The notes below the pieces were generated by a model. The model did not search any database, was not told the origin of the DNA, and saw only the letters and a program-made list of their open reading frames with translations. 64,000 nucleotides of DNA from Bacteroidales bacterium (GTDB lineage Bacteria; Bacteroidota; Bacteroidia; Bacteroidales; P3): positions 1 to 64,000 of the forward strand of contig JAFRTM010000007.1 in NCBI GenBank assembly GCA_017439185.1, read 5' to 3'. The position numbers and the translations under genes are program-made. This document shows, piece by piece, positions 5,949 through 14,770 of the stretch (its first letter is position 1; the number at the start of each line of letters is the position of its first letter).

Positions 5949-8576
5949 ATGAAGAAATCATTATTCACAATAGCATTCATTCTGATCAGTGCCATTTCAG
6001 CACATGCTTATGACTTTTCCGCAGTTTGCAGCACTGGACAGCGACTGTTCTATAAATACATCGGTGGTATTACTGGAACAACAGTAACAGTAGCACCCAA
6101 CGAAGGGACATCCTTTTCAAATCCAGTTGGTGATATTGATATTCCAGAAACGGTGGCATGGGCTAATAGAACATATACCGTGGTTTCCATATCGACAAAA
6201 GCCTTTGACGGTTGCTCTGAAGTGACTAATGTTACGATTCCCAATTCCGTTGTAACTATCGGAGACAAATCTTTCTGTAATTGTTCCTCACTAATAAACG
6301 TTGATATTCCAAATTCAGTCATAAGCATTGGAGATAGTGCTTTTTGCAATTGTTCTTCACTTACTAGTATAACTATTCCCAACTCGGTTACATCTATTGG
6401 CAAGTATGCATTCTATAGATGCAGCAGCTTATCGAATGTCATCATATCCAACTCTGTTACGATTATAGAGGACTGCACTTTTGCCTTGTGTACTGGACTG
6501 GCAAGTGTGTATCTACCAAACTCTGTAACCTCCTTTGGTGGAGCAGCATTCTATGCATGCAGTGCCCTGACATCAGTCTATTATTCAGGGAGTATTGATG
6601 AATGGTGCCATATTGATTTTGGTTCATGGAACTTACATTCTGTAAATTCGAACCCGTTGTATTATGCCCATAACCTTTATATAAACGGTTCGCTTGTAAG
6701 AGATGTGGTAATACCTGCGGGTATTACTGAGATAAAGGACTATACTTTTTCCGGTGGCAGTTGTATAACATCCGTTACCTTCCCCGAATCAGTCACATCT
6801 ATAGGCCATTTTGCATTCGAAAATTGTAGTGGTTTGACTAGTCTTAGTATTCCGGAAAACATTACCAAAATAGGAGAGTCTGCATTTCAGGGTTGCATCG
6901 GACTGACAGGAGAACTCAATATCCCCTTTAATGTTGATTCTATTGGAGATTGGGCGTTTAGGGATTGCGAAAACTTGACAACAGTCAATTACAATGCCAC
7001 TAATTGTACCTATATGGGACGTTACGGATGTACCGTTTTTGAAGGATGTGCATTGCTAACAACGCTCAATATCGGTGCAACTGTGCAAGCAATTCCCAAT
7101 GTGGCTTTTTACGGCTGCACCGGCTTGACAAGCGTAGCAATCCCCAGTTCATTGTCTTCCATTGGTGTGTCTTCATTCTACGGGTGTAATGGTTTGACAA
7201 ATATTACAATTCCCAACTCAGTCACATCCATTGGCAATTCTGCATTCAGCCATTGCCTGGGTTTGATAAATGTTAGCTTCAATACCTCTAATTGTATAGG
7301 TGTTGGGATTTTCAAAGGATGTTCGGCACTCACCAACCTTACCGTGGGTGATAGCGTACAAAGGATTCCGGAACAAGCATTCTATGGCTGTAGTGGTATT
7401 GCTACACTCATTATCCCCAACTCAGTATTATCCATTGGCAATTCTGCATTCTACGGGTGCAGCAGCCTCTCATTGCTCGTTTTGGGCAATAACGTATCAA
7501 CTATAGGAGACAACGCTTTTGACGGATGCTCTGTCTTGCTTGAAATCCACTCTAAAAACCCCGTTCCACCAACATTGGGAAACAATGTTTTTAACAGCGT
7601 GGCACCGGCCATCCCTGTTTATATACCATGTGGGCGTATGGCTCTCTATTCGTATAATTGGCCATACTTCTCAAATTTTATGGAATCTCCGGCATCATCT
7701 GTTACCGCTGTGTCGGCAGATGACTTGATGGGCACAGCGATGGTTACAACAACTCCAACTTGTACCAATCCAGTGGCAGTAGTGGAGGCTTATCCGAACA
7801 GCGGCTATCAATTTGATCATTGGAGTGACGGGGCAACAGACAATCCGTATTCATTCAATGTAAGCGAAGATATGAATATAACAGCCTATTTCTCGTCCAT
7901 TGGTAGTCAGCCGACCACATATTATATAATCACCGCAGTGTCATCCAATCCGTCGATGGGCAGTGTCACAGGAGGTGGTACATACGCCGAGGGTTCGACT
8001 GTCACCTTGACGGCAACGCCCAATAATGGATATGCTTTTGCTCGCTGGAGAGAAGACAACAATACCGACAATCCCCGTACCATAACAGTTACGGGAGATA
8101 GAACATATACAGCCATATTCCAATATACCGGCGGCAGCGAGCCGCAGCAGTATCTCATCACCGTGGTGTCGAACAACCCCGACCGCGGCACAGTCTCGGG
8201 TGGCGGACTGTATGACGCTGGATCTGTGATAACCATTACCGCCGAGCCGTTTGCTGGTTACGAATTCGTGCAGTGGCAGGACGGCAACACCGACGGCTTC
8301 CGCACCATCACGGTCACCGGCGACGCCACCTATACCGCCTACTTCCGTGCTAATAACGGTATCGACGACATAGATATTGAACAGGTGAAAGTTTTTGCAC
8401 GTGGCAACGAGATAGTCGTCTCGGGTGCTGGTGACAACGAGGTCATTGTCTATGACGTTCTCGGACGCATTCTTCACCGTGGTACGGCATACTACCCCAT
8501 CCGTGTCCCCTCCCAAGGGCTCTATATGGTAAAGGTGGGCGAAGGTAAGCCTCAGAAGGTGATAGCGAATTATTGA
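5949..8576 (+). CDS. BspA-like leucine-rich-repeat protein with T9SS sorting domain
   Basis: This 875-residue secreted surface protein has a signal peptide ending near residue 20 (MKKSLFTIAFILISAISAHA). From about 45 to 600 it carries many LRR_5 (Treponema/BspA-type) repeats of the form IPNSVTSIGxxAFxxCSxLT. Then come three Flg_new/InlB-B-like repeats, each with GYxFxxW and TxTxDxTYTAxF, at about 600-790. The last 70 residues (VIVYDVLGRILHRG to the end) form a type A T9SS C-terminal sorting domain, so it should cross the outer membrane and be anchored at the surface. BspA-like proteins bind host or matrix proteins; the ligand here is unknown. Repeats make the exact LRR count uncertain. It is the second gene after the structured RNA. 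Confidence 0.92.
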   Translation: MKKSLFTIAFILISAISAHAYDFSAVCSTGQRLFYKYIGGITGTTVTVAPNEGTSFSNPVGDIDIPETVAWANRTYTVVSISTKAFDGCSEVTNVTIPNSVVTIGDKSFCNCSSLINVDIPNSVISIGDSAFCNCSSLTSITIPNSVTSIGKYAFYRCSSLSNVIISNSVTIIEDCTFALCTGLASVYLPNSVTSFGGAAFYACSALTSVYYSGSIDEWCHIDFGSWNLHSVNSNPLYYAHNLYINGSLVRDVVIPAGITEIKDYTFSGGSCITSVTFPESVTSIGHFAFENCSGLTSLSIPENITKIGESAFQGCIGLTGELNIPFNVDSIGDWAFRDCENLTTVNYNATNCTYMGRYGCTVFEGCALLTTLNIGATVQAIPNVAFYGCTGLTSVAIPSSLSSIGVSSFYGCNGLTNITIPNSVTSIGNSAFSHCLGLINVSFNTSNCIGVGIFKGCSALTNLTVGDSVQRIPEQAFYGCSGIATLIIPNSVLSIGNSAFYGCSSLSLLVLGNNVSTIGDNAFDGCSVLLEIHSKNPVPPTLGNNVFNSVAPAIPVYIPCGRMALYSYNWPYFSNFMESPASSVTAVSADDLMGTAMVTTTPTCTNPVAVVEAYPNSGYQFDHWSDGATDNPYSFNVSEDMNITAYFSSIGSQPTTYYIITAVSSNPSMGSVTGGGTYAEGSTVTLTATPNNGYAFARWREDNNTDNPRTITVTGDRTYTAIFQYTGGSEPQQYLITVVSNNPDRGTVSGGGLYDAGSVITITAEPFAGYEFVQWQDGNTDGFRTITVTGDATYTAYFRANNGIDDIDIEQVKVFARGNEIVVSGAGDNEVIVYDVLGRILHRGTAYYPIRVPSQGLYMVKVGEGKPQKVIANY

Positions 8577-8601
8577 TATGAGTTGATTGGAGGATAGGAT
8601 A

Positions 8602-8630
8602 GCGGCGCCAGCAGGCGCCGCATCGTTTTT
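8602..8630 (+). terminator. Intrinsic terminator after the BspA-like gene
   Basis: GCGGCGCC, loop AGCA, GGCGCCGC, then ATCGTTTTT. Core and flanks nearly repeat those of the terminator at 4489-4520. Confidence 0.88.
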
Positions 8631-8718
8631 GTGGCAATTGATATAAATAAGGTACAAACTTACATGTAAATTATACCGTGGCTATAACAGTTTAATGTTG
8701 ATGGAAAATAGGGGTGCT

Positions 8719-9483
8719 TTAAAGTTTCGTCCACGAATGGTAGCTGCCCGACGGGCATCCTGTCGTTGATGGTGTCGACGAAGCATAGACCGTGGCACCG
8801 CAGTGGCGGCATTGGTAGGCATTGTCGCCAAACTTGGCTATACGTGTCCAGGAGTGGTAGCTCGATGACGGACAGCCCGTCGAGGAAGGTGACGACTCGC
8901 TGTAGAGTACAGCCCCGCAGTGGCGGCACATATACACCTGGTCGCCCACGTTGCCGAGGTTGGTCCATGAGTGGTACGACGATGCCGTGCAGCCGCTCGA
9001 TGAAGGAGTGGAACTGCTGTGGACGATGGTGCCACAATGGCGGCACATATAGTTCTTGTCCGACGCTCCGCCGAGTTTGGTCCAGGAATGGTAGGAGGCT
9101 GCGGTGCAGCCCGAGGATGAGGGAGTGGAGCTGCAGTAGATGGTAGAACCGCAGTGGCGGCACTGGTAGGCGTTGCTGCCGAAGGTGCCGAGTTTGCTCC
9201 AGGAGTGGTAGGAAGAGGATGGACAGCCGGAAGAGGAGGGGGAAGACTCGTTATATATGATGGTGCCGCAGTGTCGACATTGGTATATAGTGTTGCCGAA
9301 GGTGCCGAGGTCGGTCCATGAGTGGTATGACGCAGACGGACATCCCGTAGTTGTGGGCCTGTGGTCGGCTGTCACCAGCGAGCCGCAGTGGCGACACAGG
9401 TAGTTGTGCGGCGACTGCGACGTCTGCATCGCCAGACAGGCGGCGAAGCACAAGACGACAACTATTGGCTTAAGGAACTTCAT
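8719..9483 (-). CDS. Exported protein of six tandem Cys/His repeats
   Basis: A 254-residue protein with an N-terminal export signal (MKFLKPIVVVLCFAACLAM); FAAC could be a non-canonical lipobox. The rest is six tandem 39-residue repeats, each containing CRHCG, then GC 14 residues later, then SYHSW. The spacing C-x2-C-x14-C-x5-H suggests one zinc site per repeat. The Ser/Pro/Thr-rich stretches between look like flexible linkers. The last repeat ends four residues after the Trp with no C-terminal domain. It is the last gene of a five-gene minus-strand operon, 12 bases after the M28 peptidase gene. I know of similar repeats in gut Bacteroidota proteins but not their function; metal binding is inference. 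Confidence 0.8.
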   Translation of the reverse strand: MKFLKPIVVVLCFAACLAMQTSQSPHNYLCRHCGSLVTADHRPTTTGCPSASYHSWTDLGTFGNTIYQCRHCGTIIYNESSPSSSGCPSSSYHSWSKLGTFGSNAYQCRHCGSTIYCSSTPSSSGCTAASYHSWTKLGGASDKNYMCRHCGTIVHSSSTPSSSGCTASSYHSWTNLGNVGDQVYMCRHCGAVLYSESSPSSTGCPSSSYHSWTRIAKFGDNAYQCRHCGATVYASSTPSTTGCPSGSYHSWTKL

Positions 9484-9495
9484 AATAGGAGTTTC

Positions 9496-10971
9496 TTACA
9501 GAAAATACCAGCAGAGTCGTAGTCCGGCATAGTAGTTGCGGAAGTTGGGCACGTCGGTAGCGGTGGAGTTGGCTATTGGGTTGAACTGATAGCGCCAGAA
9601 GACAGACATGTCGAGGCCGTAGAGACGTACGCCGAGAGCCCAGTTGAGGCCGAACTGGTTGCGGTTGACATAGCCCCACGAGGGGTGCTCGTGGAGGATG
9701 CCGCCTTTGCAGAGGCGAGAGTAATAGAGTCCGATGTCGGCATGGATGAGTCCAATCTTGGTCTTGGTCTGGAAGACAGCCCAGAGAGGGAAGGTGAGGG
9801 CTTCCTGGTAGTAGAGTTTGCTGCGGTTGTAGAAGTCAGACGAGTGGGGGTATTTAGCCAAGGACCATCCGTACATGGCGTCGAGACGGAGTGCAAACCA
9901 GTTGAAATTATATTGGAAAGTGAGACCGGCGTCGAAGGCAAAGCGGCTGCGGCCGTCCATGGCACTGCCCCGAGGGGCATGGAGCCAGCTGGAGCCGAGG
10001 TCGAGGTCAATGCCCATCTCGAAACCTTTGGGATTTACCTGATGTTTTTTGGCTACGCGGCCCGAGGAACGGAACATCTCGTCGTCGGAGACTTGGAGAG
10101 TGAGACGAGAGAGGTAGTCCGTGACGGTGCTGAGACCTTGGTAGTCGATGAGTTCCGGGTCATCCTCTGGTTTGTGGTAGGGCGATTTGACGCCGGTTGT
10201 CACGGCGAGAGTGGGAACTCCTTTCTCGGCAAATCCCTGAGTGTCGGTGGCAGTGAATACAGAAGTCTCATAGCGTTTGAGTTTCAGTTTGACACCGAGG
10301 AGTTCTGCGGCCTCCTTGAGGAGTTTGTCGCCTTTGTTGATGGTGCCGGAGCCTTGGAGAATGAGTTTGCCGCTCTGTTTGTACCAGCCCACCATGTCCA
10401 CGCTCATCATAAGGCAAACCTTCTTGATGCGTTTCTCGGCAGCGAGGCGTTCTGCCATATAGTTAGAGCCGAGGAGTCCGAGTTCCTCGCCGTCGAAGTT
10501 TATGAAGATGACGCTGCGTTTGAGTTTGTCCTTATGCTGGGACAGCTGGCGGGCAATCTCGATGACGGACACAGTGCCCGAGGCGTTGTCGTCGGCACCG
10601 TTATACACTTTCCCGTTCTTTACACCCAGGTGGTCGTAGTGGGCACCGATGATGATATACTCGTCGCGGAGGGCGGGGTCGGAGCCCGGAATCCATGCCA
10701 CGATGTTGTTATAGGTGCGGCCCATGCCGAGCAGGTTGTTGGTGAACGGCTGCATATAGCCCGAAGAGTAGAACGGCTGTATGCCCATTTCTTCATATTG
10801 CTTGACGATGAGCTCGGCAGCTTTGCGAGCGTCGTCGGAGCCGCCGAGACGTCCGCGGAGAGAGTCGGAGGCGAGATAGTAGAGGTTTTCCTCGAGACGT
10901 TGCTGCTGGCTTTGTGCAAAAGCGGCAAAAGCGAGAGCCAAGAGGGTCAGCGAGAGAAAGAGACGTTTCAT
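9496..10971 (-). CDS. M28 metallopeptidase fused to an outer-membrane beta-barrel-like domain
   Basis: Residues 1-19 form a signal peptide. Residues 25-320 are an M28 aminopeptidase domain with all di-zinc ligands visible: His111 (GAHYDHLG), Asp127/128 (ADDNASG), Glu162/163 (FDGEELG), Asp192 (SVDMVG) and His266 (YHKPEDD). After a Ser/Lys linker, about 165 residues follow (from VNPKGFEMGIDLDLG) with alternating hydrophobic and aromatic segments, ending in LRLCWYFL. This pattern is typical of a small outer-membrane beta-barrel. The family normally stops after the peptidase domain, so this would be a surface- or periplasm-tethered exopeptidase. It lies 20 bases after the preceding gene. The peptidase call is firm; the barrel is inferred from pattern only. 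Confidence 0.88.
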   Translation of the reverse strand: MKRLFLSLTLLALAFAAFAQSQQQRLEENLYYLASDSLRGRLGGSDDARKAAELIVKQYEEMGIQPFYSSGYMQPFTNNLLGMGRTYNNIVAWIPGSDPALRDEYIIIGAHYDHLGVKNGKVYNGADDNASGTVSVIEIARQLSQHKDKLKRSVIFINFDGEELGLLGSNYMAERLAAEKRIKKVCLMMSVDMVGWYKQSGKLILQGSGTINKGDKLLKEAAELLGVKLKLKRYETSVFTATDTQGFAEKGVPTLAVTTGVKSPYHKPEDDPELIDYQGLSTVTDYLSRLTLQVSDDEMFRSSGRVAKKHQVNPKGFEMGIDLDLGSSWLHAPRGSAMDGRSRFAFDAGLTFQYNFNWFALRLDAMYGWSLAKYPHSSDFYNRSKLYYQEALTFPLWAVFQTKTKIGLIHADIGLYYSRLCKGGILHEHPSWGYVNRNQFGLNWALGVRLYGLDMSVFWRYQFNPIANSTATDVPNFRNYYAGLRLCWYFL

Positions 10972-10991
10972 AAAGGTTGAAATTTATTGGA

Positions 10992-12281
10992 TTAATAGTA
11001 TTTTATTATTCTTGTTATCGTTTGTTCCGATTCGTCGGAGAAGGCAGTCTTCTTGATGACGTTGCCTTTGGGAGAGGTGGTGGAGGTGGCGTTTTCGCCG
11101 GTGGGGAAGACGAAACGGCAGGAGCGCCAGTTCTTCTCGTCGTCATAGTCGGAGTAGAAGCAGCGCCAGATGGCCGGGCGTTGCATGGAGAGCCCCGAAC
11201 GGGTACAGCTGACCGGGTCGCCGTTCTTGTCGTATGTGTAGCGGTTCTTTATCTGATAGACCATCTCGTCGCCTACGAAACGGGTTTCCTCGTCCTCGAA
11301 GAGCTGGTGCTTGTTGTTGTAGCGGTGCTCGATTATGGATTTGTTGTTGCCGTTGATGGTGGTAACCTTGAGGTTTACGAGATAGGCGCTGTCGTCGTAG
11401 CGTTCCTCGCGGACAGAGGAGCGGGAGTCGGTATGGTAAGAAGTGGTAACGGTCTTGGTCTCAATCTTGGGAGGCTCCTTGGCTTCCTTCTTGCGTTGTT
11501 CCTCCATCCGTTTCTGGAGGACAGGAGATACGGCACGAGGTTTGCCGGCAGCCGAGTCGGCAGCGGCAGCTTCGGCATCGCGTTCAGATTGGGACTTGAA
11601 ATAGGTGTAAGAGAAAGAGACCTTGGAGGGGAGTTGGCCCGAAGGGTCGTGGAAGACGATGGCGAGGGAGTCGCCGCGAGAGTTGTAGGAATAGGTAGAG
11701 AAAGCCTGCTGGCCGTTTTCGGCAGAGTAGGTTCGTTTGGTGGTGCGACCCGATTTCTTGTCGAAAGAGTAGAGTGTGTCGTTGATGCCGTTGCGAGGAG
11801 AGAAGACCTCGTCGTGGGAGCGAGTCCAGATGACGTTGTCGTAGCGGTCAGTGGCGGTCTGGCGCTCGAAAGAAGTCTTGCGGAGGAGGTGGTTGTATTT
11901 GTCGAAGACAGCCTGCCAATGCGAGAAGAGGAGAACCTCTTCGTGGTTGTGGCCGCCGCGGACGAGGCGGTAGAATCCAGCCATCCGTCCGTCGGCATTG
12001 TAGTTATACATGCGCTGGTCGGCGATGTCGTTGTCGTCGGTGCCGAACATGAGAGTCTGTTCGAGGGTGCGGCCGGAGCGAGAGAAAGAGAGGAGAGTGC
12101 GGGAAGCGAAGTTCTTGTCGGCATCCCAATGGGCCTGGTTGACCGATTTGACGTTGCCGCGCAGGCGGAAGTCGTCGCGGTCCGAGCCAATGGGGAAGAG
12201 GAGCTGAGCCGAGGCACTTCCGTGGAGCAGGAGCAGGAAGAGAAGAAGTGCGGCGAGGAAGGAGCGGTTGGTGTTGTTCAT
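10992..12281 (-). CDS. Exported protein of unknown function, 429 aa
   Basis: A Leu-rich signal peptide (to about residue 25, ending GSASA) is followed by a mature region rich in beta-forming segments with recurring Tyr-Asn-x-x-G and Phe-Asp-x-x-G turns (YNADGR, YNSRGD, YDKNGD). This is reminiscent of degenerate YD/RHS-like or MORN-like repeats. Position about 240-290 is a charged Ala/Glu/Lys-rich linker. No catalytic motif is visible. It sits 9 bases after the 172-residue gene and 20 bases before the M28 gene, so it belongs to the envelope operon. Periplasmic or outer-membrane location is inferred. Confidence 0.6.
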   Translation of the reverse strand: MNNTNRSFLAALLLFLLLLHGSASAQLLFPIGSDRDDFRLRGNVKSVNQAHWDADKNFASRTLLSFSRSGRTLEQTLMFGTDDNDIADQRMYNYNADGRMAGFYRLVRGGHNHEEVLLFSHWQAVFDKYNHLLRKTSFERQTATDRYDNVIWTRSHDEVFSPRNGINDTLYSFDKKSGRTTKRTYSAENGQQAFSTYSYNSRGDSLAIVFHDPSGQLPSKVSFSYTYFKSQSERDAEAAAADSAAGKPRAVSPVLQKRMEEQRKKEAKEPPKIETKTVTTSYHTDSRSSVREERYDDSAYLVNLKVTTINGNNKSIIEHRYNNKHQLFEDEETRFVGDEMVYQIKNRYTYDKNGDPVSCTRSGLSMQRPAIWRCFYSDYDDEKNWRSCRFVFPTGENATSTTSPKGNVIKKTAFSDESEQTITRIIKYY

Positions 12282-12290
12282 CGGGGAAAG

Positions 12291-12809
12291 TTATTTAAGT
12301 TTAGACAATGCACGGCCGAGGAAGTCGAAGCATCTGGTGAAGCGGTCGTTGGGGACGAAGTCGCCCGGGCCGCTGACGCCGTCAATCTCGATGGTGGAAA
12401 CCACCGAGCCACTGGCAGCCTCTTTTACCGTGATCTCGCCCCAGCAGCGGACGTAGAACTGACCCCACATGCCACCGCTTTGGCGCCATTCGAGGTTGGA
12501 GAGTTTTATCTCGATGAGGTATTTTGCCCCGTCGGCAGAGCCGGAAACTTGGAGACCGGGAGTCTTGGCGTTGAAGCCTTCGATAAATCCGTTGAGCGAC
12601 ATGGAGGAGCGAGTTTCAAAGTCGTTGCCCGACCATTTTACAAAAGGCTCCTCCTCTTCCCACTGGGCAGAGGAGAAATCGAGGGTTACCGCGGCTTTGA
12701 CAGATTCCTTGAGGAAGTCACTCGTTCCCGACTTTAGTTTCAGTCCCCCTTTGGCGAAGGCAGTGCACGCCAGCAGAGCCAAGGCTATGAAGATGACAGT
12801 CTTTTTCAT
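12291..12809 (-). CDS. Exported protein of unknown function, 172 aa
   Basis: The signal peptide MKKTVIFIALALLACTAFA precedes a roughly 150-residue mature domain without transmembrane segments or known motifs. The mature part is predicted beta-rich (KYLIEIKLSNLEWRQSG, VSTIEIDGVSG) and ends with an amphipathic helix (FDFLGRALSKLK). The second gene of the minus-strand operon, it lies 27 bases after the OmpA-like gene and 9 before the next. Its general architecture resembles another small exported protein in this window (61327-61857), but I see no clear sequence similarity. Confidence 0.6.
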   Translation of the reverse strand: MKKTVIFIALALLACTAFAKGGLKLKSGTSDFLKESVKAAVTLDFSSAQWEEEEPFVKWSGNDFETRSSMSLNGFIEGFNAKTPGLQVSGSADGAKYLIEIKLSNLEWRQSGGMWGQFYVRCWGEITVKEAASGSVVSTIEIDGVSGPGDFVPNDRFTRCFDFLGRALSKLK

Positions 12810-12836
12810 AGTTGCTTATTGTTAGTAATCAAGAGA

Positions 12837-13805
12837 TTAGCGGACGATGTTGAGCACGTCAGAGAGTTTCGGGGTGAGGATGATCTCGGTGCGGCGGTTC
12901 TGTGCCTTGTTGGCAGCCGAGTTGTTGGCGACCTTGGGAGCGAACTCGCCGTGGCCGCAAGCCTCAATGCGTGCCGGGTCGATCTTGGAGCCGTACTGAA
13001 GGAGGAGCTTGGTGATGGCGGTGGCGCGCATGACGCTGAGGTCCCAGTTGTCCTTGATGTCGGTGCGTCCGTTGTAGGCGTCGTTGTCGGTGTGACCTTC
13101 GACGAGGATGTCGAGGTCGGGATTAGCCTCCAGGACCTTGGCGAGTTCCTTGACGGCGGTCACGCCTTCCTGAGAGACCTGCCAGGAGCCCGAAGCGAAG
13201 AGGAGCTTGCTTTCCATGGAGACGTAAACCTTTCCGTCCTTGGTCTCGACGGCGATGCCCTTGTCGGCGAAGCCGAGGAGAGCGTTGGTGACGGCGTTAC
13301 GAATGTTCTCGACCTCTTTCTCCTTGGCGGCGAGAGCAGCGCGGGCTGCGGCCTCTTTCTCCTCGAGGGCCTGCTGTTTGGCGAGGAGTTCCTGTTCGCG
13401 GGCGTTGAAGGCGGCTTCCTTTTCGTTAAGTTCCTGAGTACGAGCGTTCAACTCTTTGCGAGCCTTGGCGAGGTCGCGGCTGGTGCCGGAGAGTTGCTGC
13501 ATATAGTTTTCCATGGTTGTGTCGTAGTTGTGTCGGGCGCTCTCAAGTTGTTTCTTGAGGTTGGCGGCACGGGTCTCGCAGTCGTTCTTAGCGGCGGTAA
13601 GTTCTTGAACCTCAACGGTGAGAGCTTGGTTCTGGCGTTGGAGTTCGGCGTTTTCGTCCTTGATTTCCTTGAGTTCGCGCTTGGCGAGGTTTTTGTCCTT
13701 GGTGGCTTCGCGGTAGCGGGCGTCGAGGTCTTCGTATTTGCCGAGAGTTACGCACGAAGAGAGGAGGAGGCAGGAGAGACCTGCAATGATGGCTAACTTT
13801 TTCAT
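12837..13805 (-). CDS. OmpA-family peptidoglycan-binding lipoprotein with coiled coil
   Basis: A 322-residue lipoprotein with lipobox LLSSC (Cys18). Residues about 25-195 form a long Ala/Glu/Lys/Gln-rich coiled coil. The last 120 residues are an OmpA/MotB C-terminal domain with VEGHTDN, the helix NWDLSVMRA and NRRTEI, which bind the diaminopimelate of peptidoglycan. It should tether the outer membrane to the cell wall. It is the first gene of the five-gene minus-strand operon; the 13806-13933 region upstream contains only a weak -7-like TATATTTA for this direction, so the promoter is unresolved. Confidence 0.9.
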   Translation of the reverse strand: MKKLAIIAGLSCLLLSSCVTLGKYEDLDARYREATKDKNLAKRELKEIKDENAELQRQNQALTVEVQELTAAKNDCETRAANLKKQLESARHNYDTTMENYMQQLSGTSRDLAKARKELNARTQELNEKEAAFNAREQELLAKQQALEEKEAAARAALAAKEKEVENIRNAVTNALLGFADKGIAVETKDGKVYVSMESKLLFASGSWQVSQEGVTAVKELAKVLEANPDLDILVEGHTDNDAYNGRTDIKDNWDLSVMRATAITKLLLQYGSKIDPARIEACGHGEFAPKVANNSAANKAQNRRTEIILTPKLSDVLNIVR

Positions 13806-13933
13806 AGATATATCTTTTTTTGTTTTTGCTTATAAATATAATGTATAACGGAGGGAATTGTGTTTTATTGTGTGGAGAGGTAAAAAAAATTGACTTGAGA
13901 AATGGAAAAAAATAAAAAAAATGTTGAAAAAAG

Positions 13934-13963
13934 TTTTTATATTAAAAAAAGTTTGTATCTTTG
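13934..13963 (+). promoter_or_regulatory. Promoter for DUF177-rpmF
   Basis: TATCTTTG at 13956-13963 matches the -7 consensus; the -33 position (13934-13936) reads TTT instead of TTG. The start codon at 13986 is 22 bases downstream, giving a short leader. Confidence 0.7.
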
Positions 13964-13985
13964 CAAACTCATTAAGTGTGTAAAA

Positions 13986-14525
13986 ATGGATCGAAAAGTC
14001 GATACGAGGATACAGTTTAGCGGCTTAAAGCCAGGGACTTACGAGTTCAGTTACGAGCTGGACGGTGAGTTCTTTAAGGGCTTTGAAAACGCTGAATTGA
14101 GCGACGGGAGGGTGGATTTTGAGGTAAAATTGGAGAGGAAGGAGCGGTTGATGATGTTCGATTTTCGGTTCAAGGGAGAAGTGGAGACAGTGTGCGACAG
14201 GTGTCTGGGACCGCTGACGGTGGAGGTGGAAGGCGAGGAGACGCTGTGTGTGAAGTTTGGGGAGGACAGCAGGTCGGAGGACGAGAATGTGGTGTTTCTG
14301 CCGGAGAGTGCGTACGAGATAGATTTGGGGCAGAACATGTATGAGTATGTCGTGGTGGCGATGCCGATGGTGCATTATCATCCGACGGGGGAGGACGGGA
14401 AGCCGATGTGCGACCCAGAGATGCTGAAATACATAGGGACGGAAGAGGAGTCCCAGGAAAAACCGGCTGACGTTGCCGACCCGAGGTGGGAGGCGCTGAA
14501 AGCTCTAAAAGATGAAAATAAATAA
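13986..14525 (+). CDS. DUF177 (YceD-like) protein
   Basis: A 179-residue protein of the DUF177/YceD family, which is nearly always encoded next to rpmF and has been linked to 23S rRNA accumulation in plants and bacteria. The diagnostic VCDRCLGPL (CxxC) lies at about residues 70-80 and an acidic stretch follows. The ATG at 13986 (MDRKVDTRIQFSG) is chosen because the frame upstream crosses the promoter. The gap to rpmF is 17 bases, so both are cotranscribed. Confidence 0.88.
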   Translation: MDRKVDTRIQFSGLKPGTYEFSYELDGEFFKGFENAELSDGRVDFEVKLERKERLMMFDFRFKGEVETVCDRCLGPLTVEVEGEETLCVKFGEDSRSEDENVVFLPESAYEIDLGQNMYEYVVVAMPMVHYHPTGEDGKPMCDPEMLKYIGTEEESQEKPADVADPRWEALKALKDENK

Positions 14526-14542
14526 ATAAAAAATAAATAATT

Positions 14543-14728
14543 ATGCCACATCCAAAACACAGATTCTCACAGACGAGAACTGCCAAGAGAAGAACTCATG
14601 ACAGTTTGGAGAAAGCTCAGCTGACCACTTGCAGCAACTGCGGTGCTCAGGTAATGTATCACCATGTATGCCCCGAGTGCGGTTACTATCGCGGTAAACT
14701 CGCAATCGAGAAGAAAGGTGAGGCATAA
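14543..14728 (+). CDS. rpmF: 50S ribosomal protein L32
   Basis: The 61 residues start MPHPKHRFSQTRTAKRR and contain the L32 zinc ribbon CSNCG...CPECGYYRG, so this is the zinc-binding (C+) form. It is a component of the large ribosomal subunit. It follows DUF177 by 17 bases and is closed by a strong terminator at 14771. In many Bacteroidales fatty-acid genes (fabH) follow rpmF; here a T9SS protease gene follows instead. Confidence 0.97.
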   Translation: MPHPKHRFSQTRTAKRRTHDSLEKAQLTTCSNCGAQVMYHHVCPECGYYRGKLAIEKKGEA

Positions 14729-14770
14729 GTGAGCTTTCGGCGACCGGCTGCGGCTGGTCGGAAAGAAACG

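Noticed and set aside
8719..9483. Regular 117-bp DNA periodicity as a CRISPR or satellite array
   Set aside because: It is fully explained by six protein repeats in an intact reading frame with a signal peptide.
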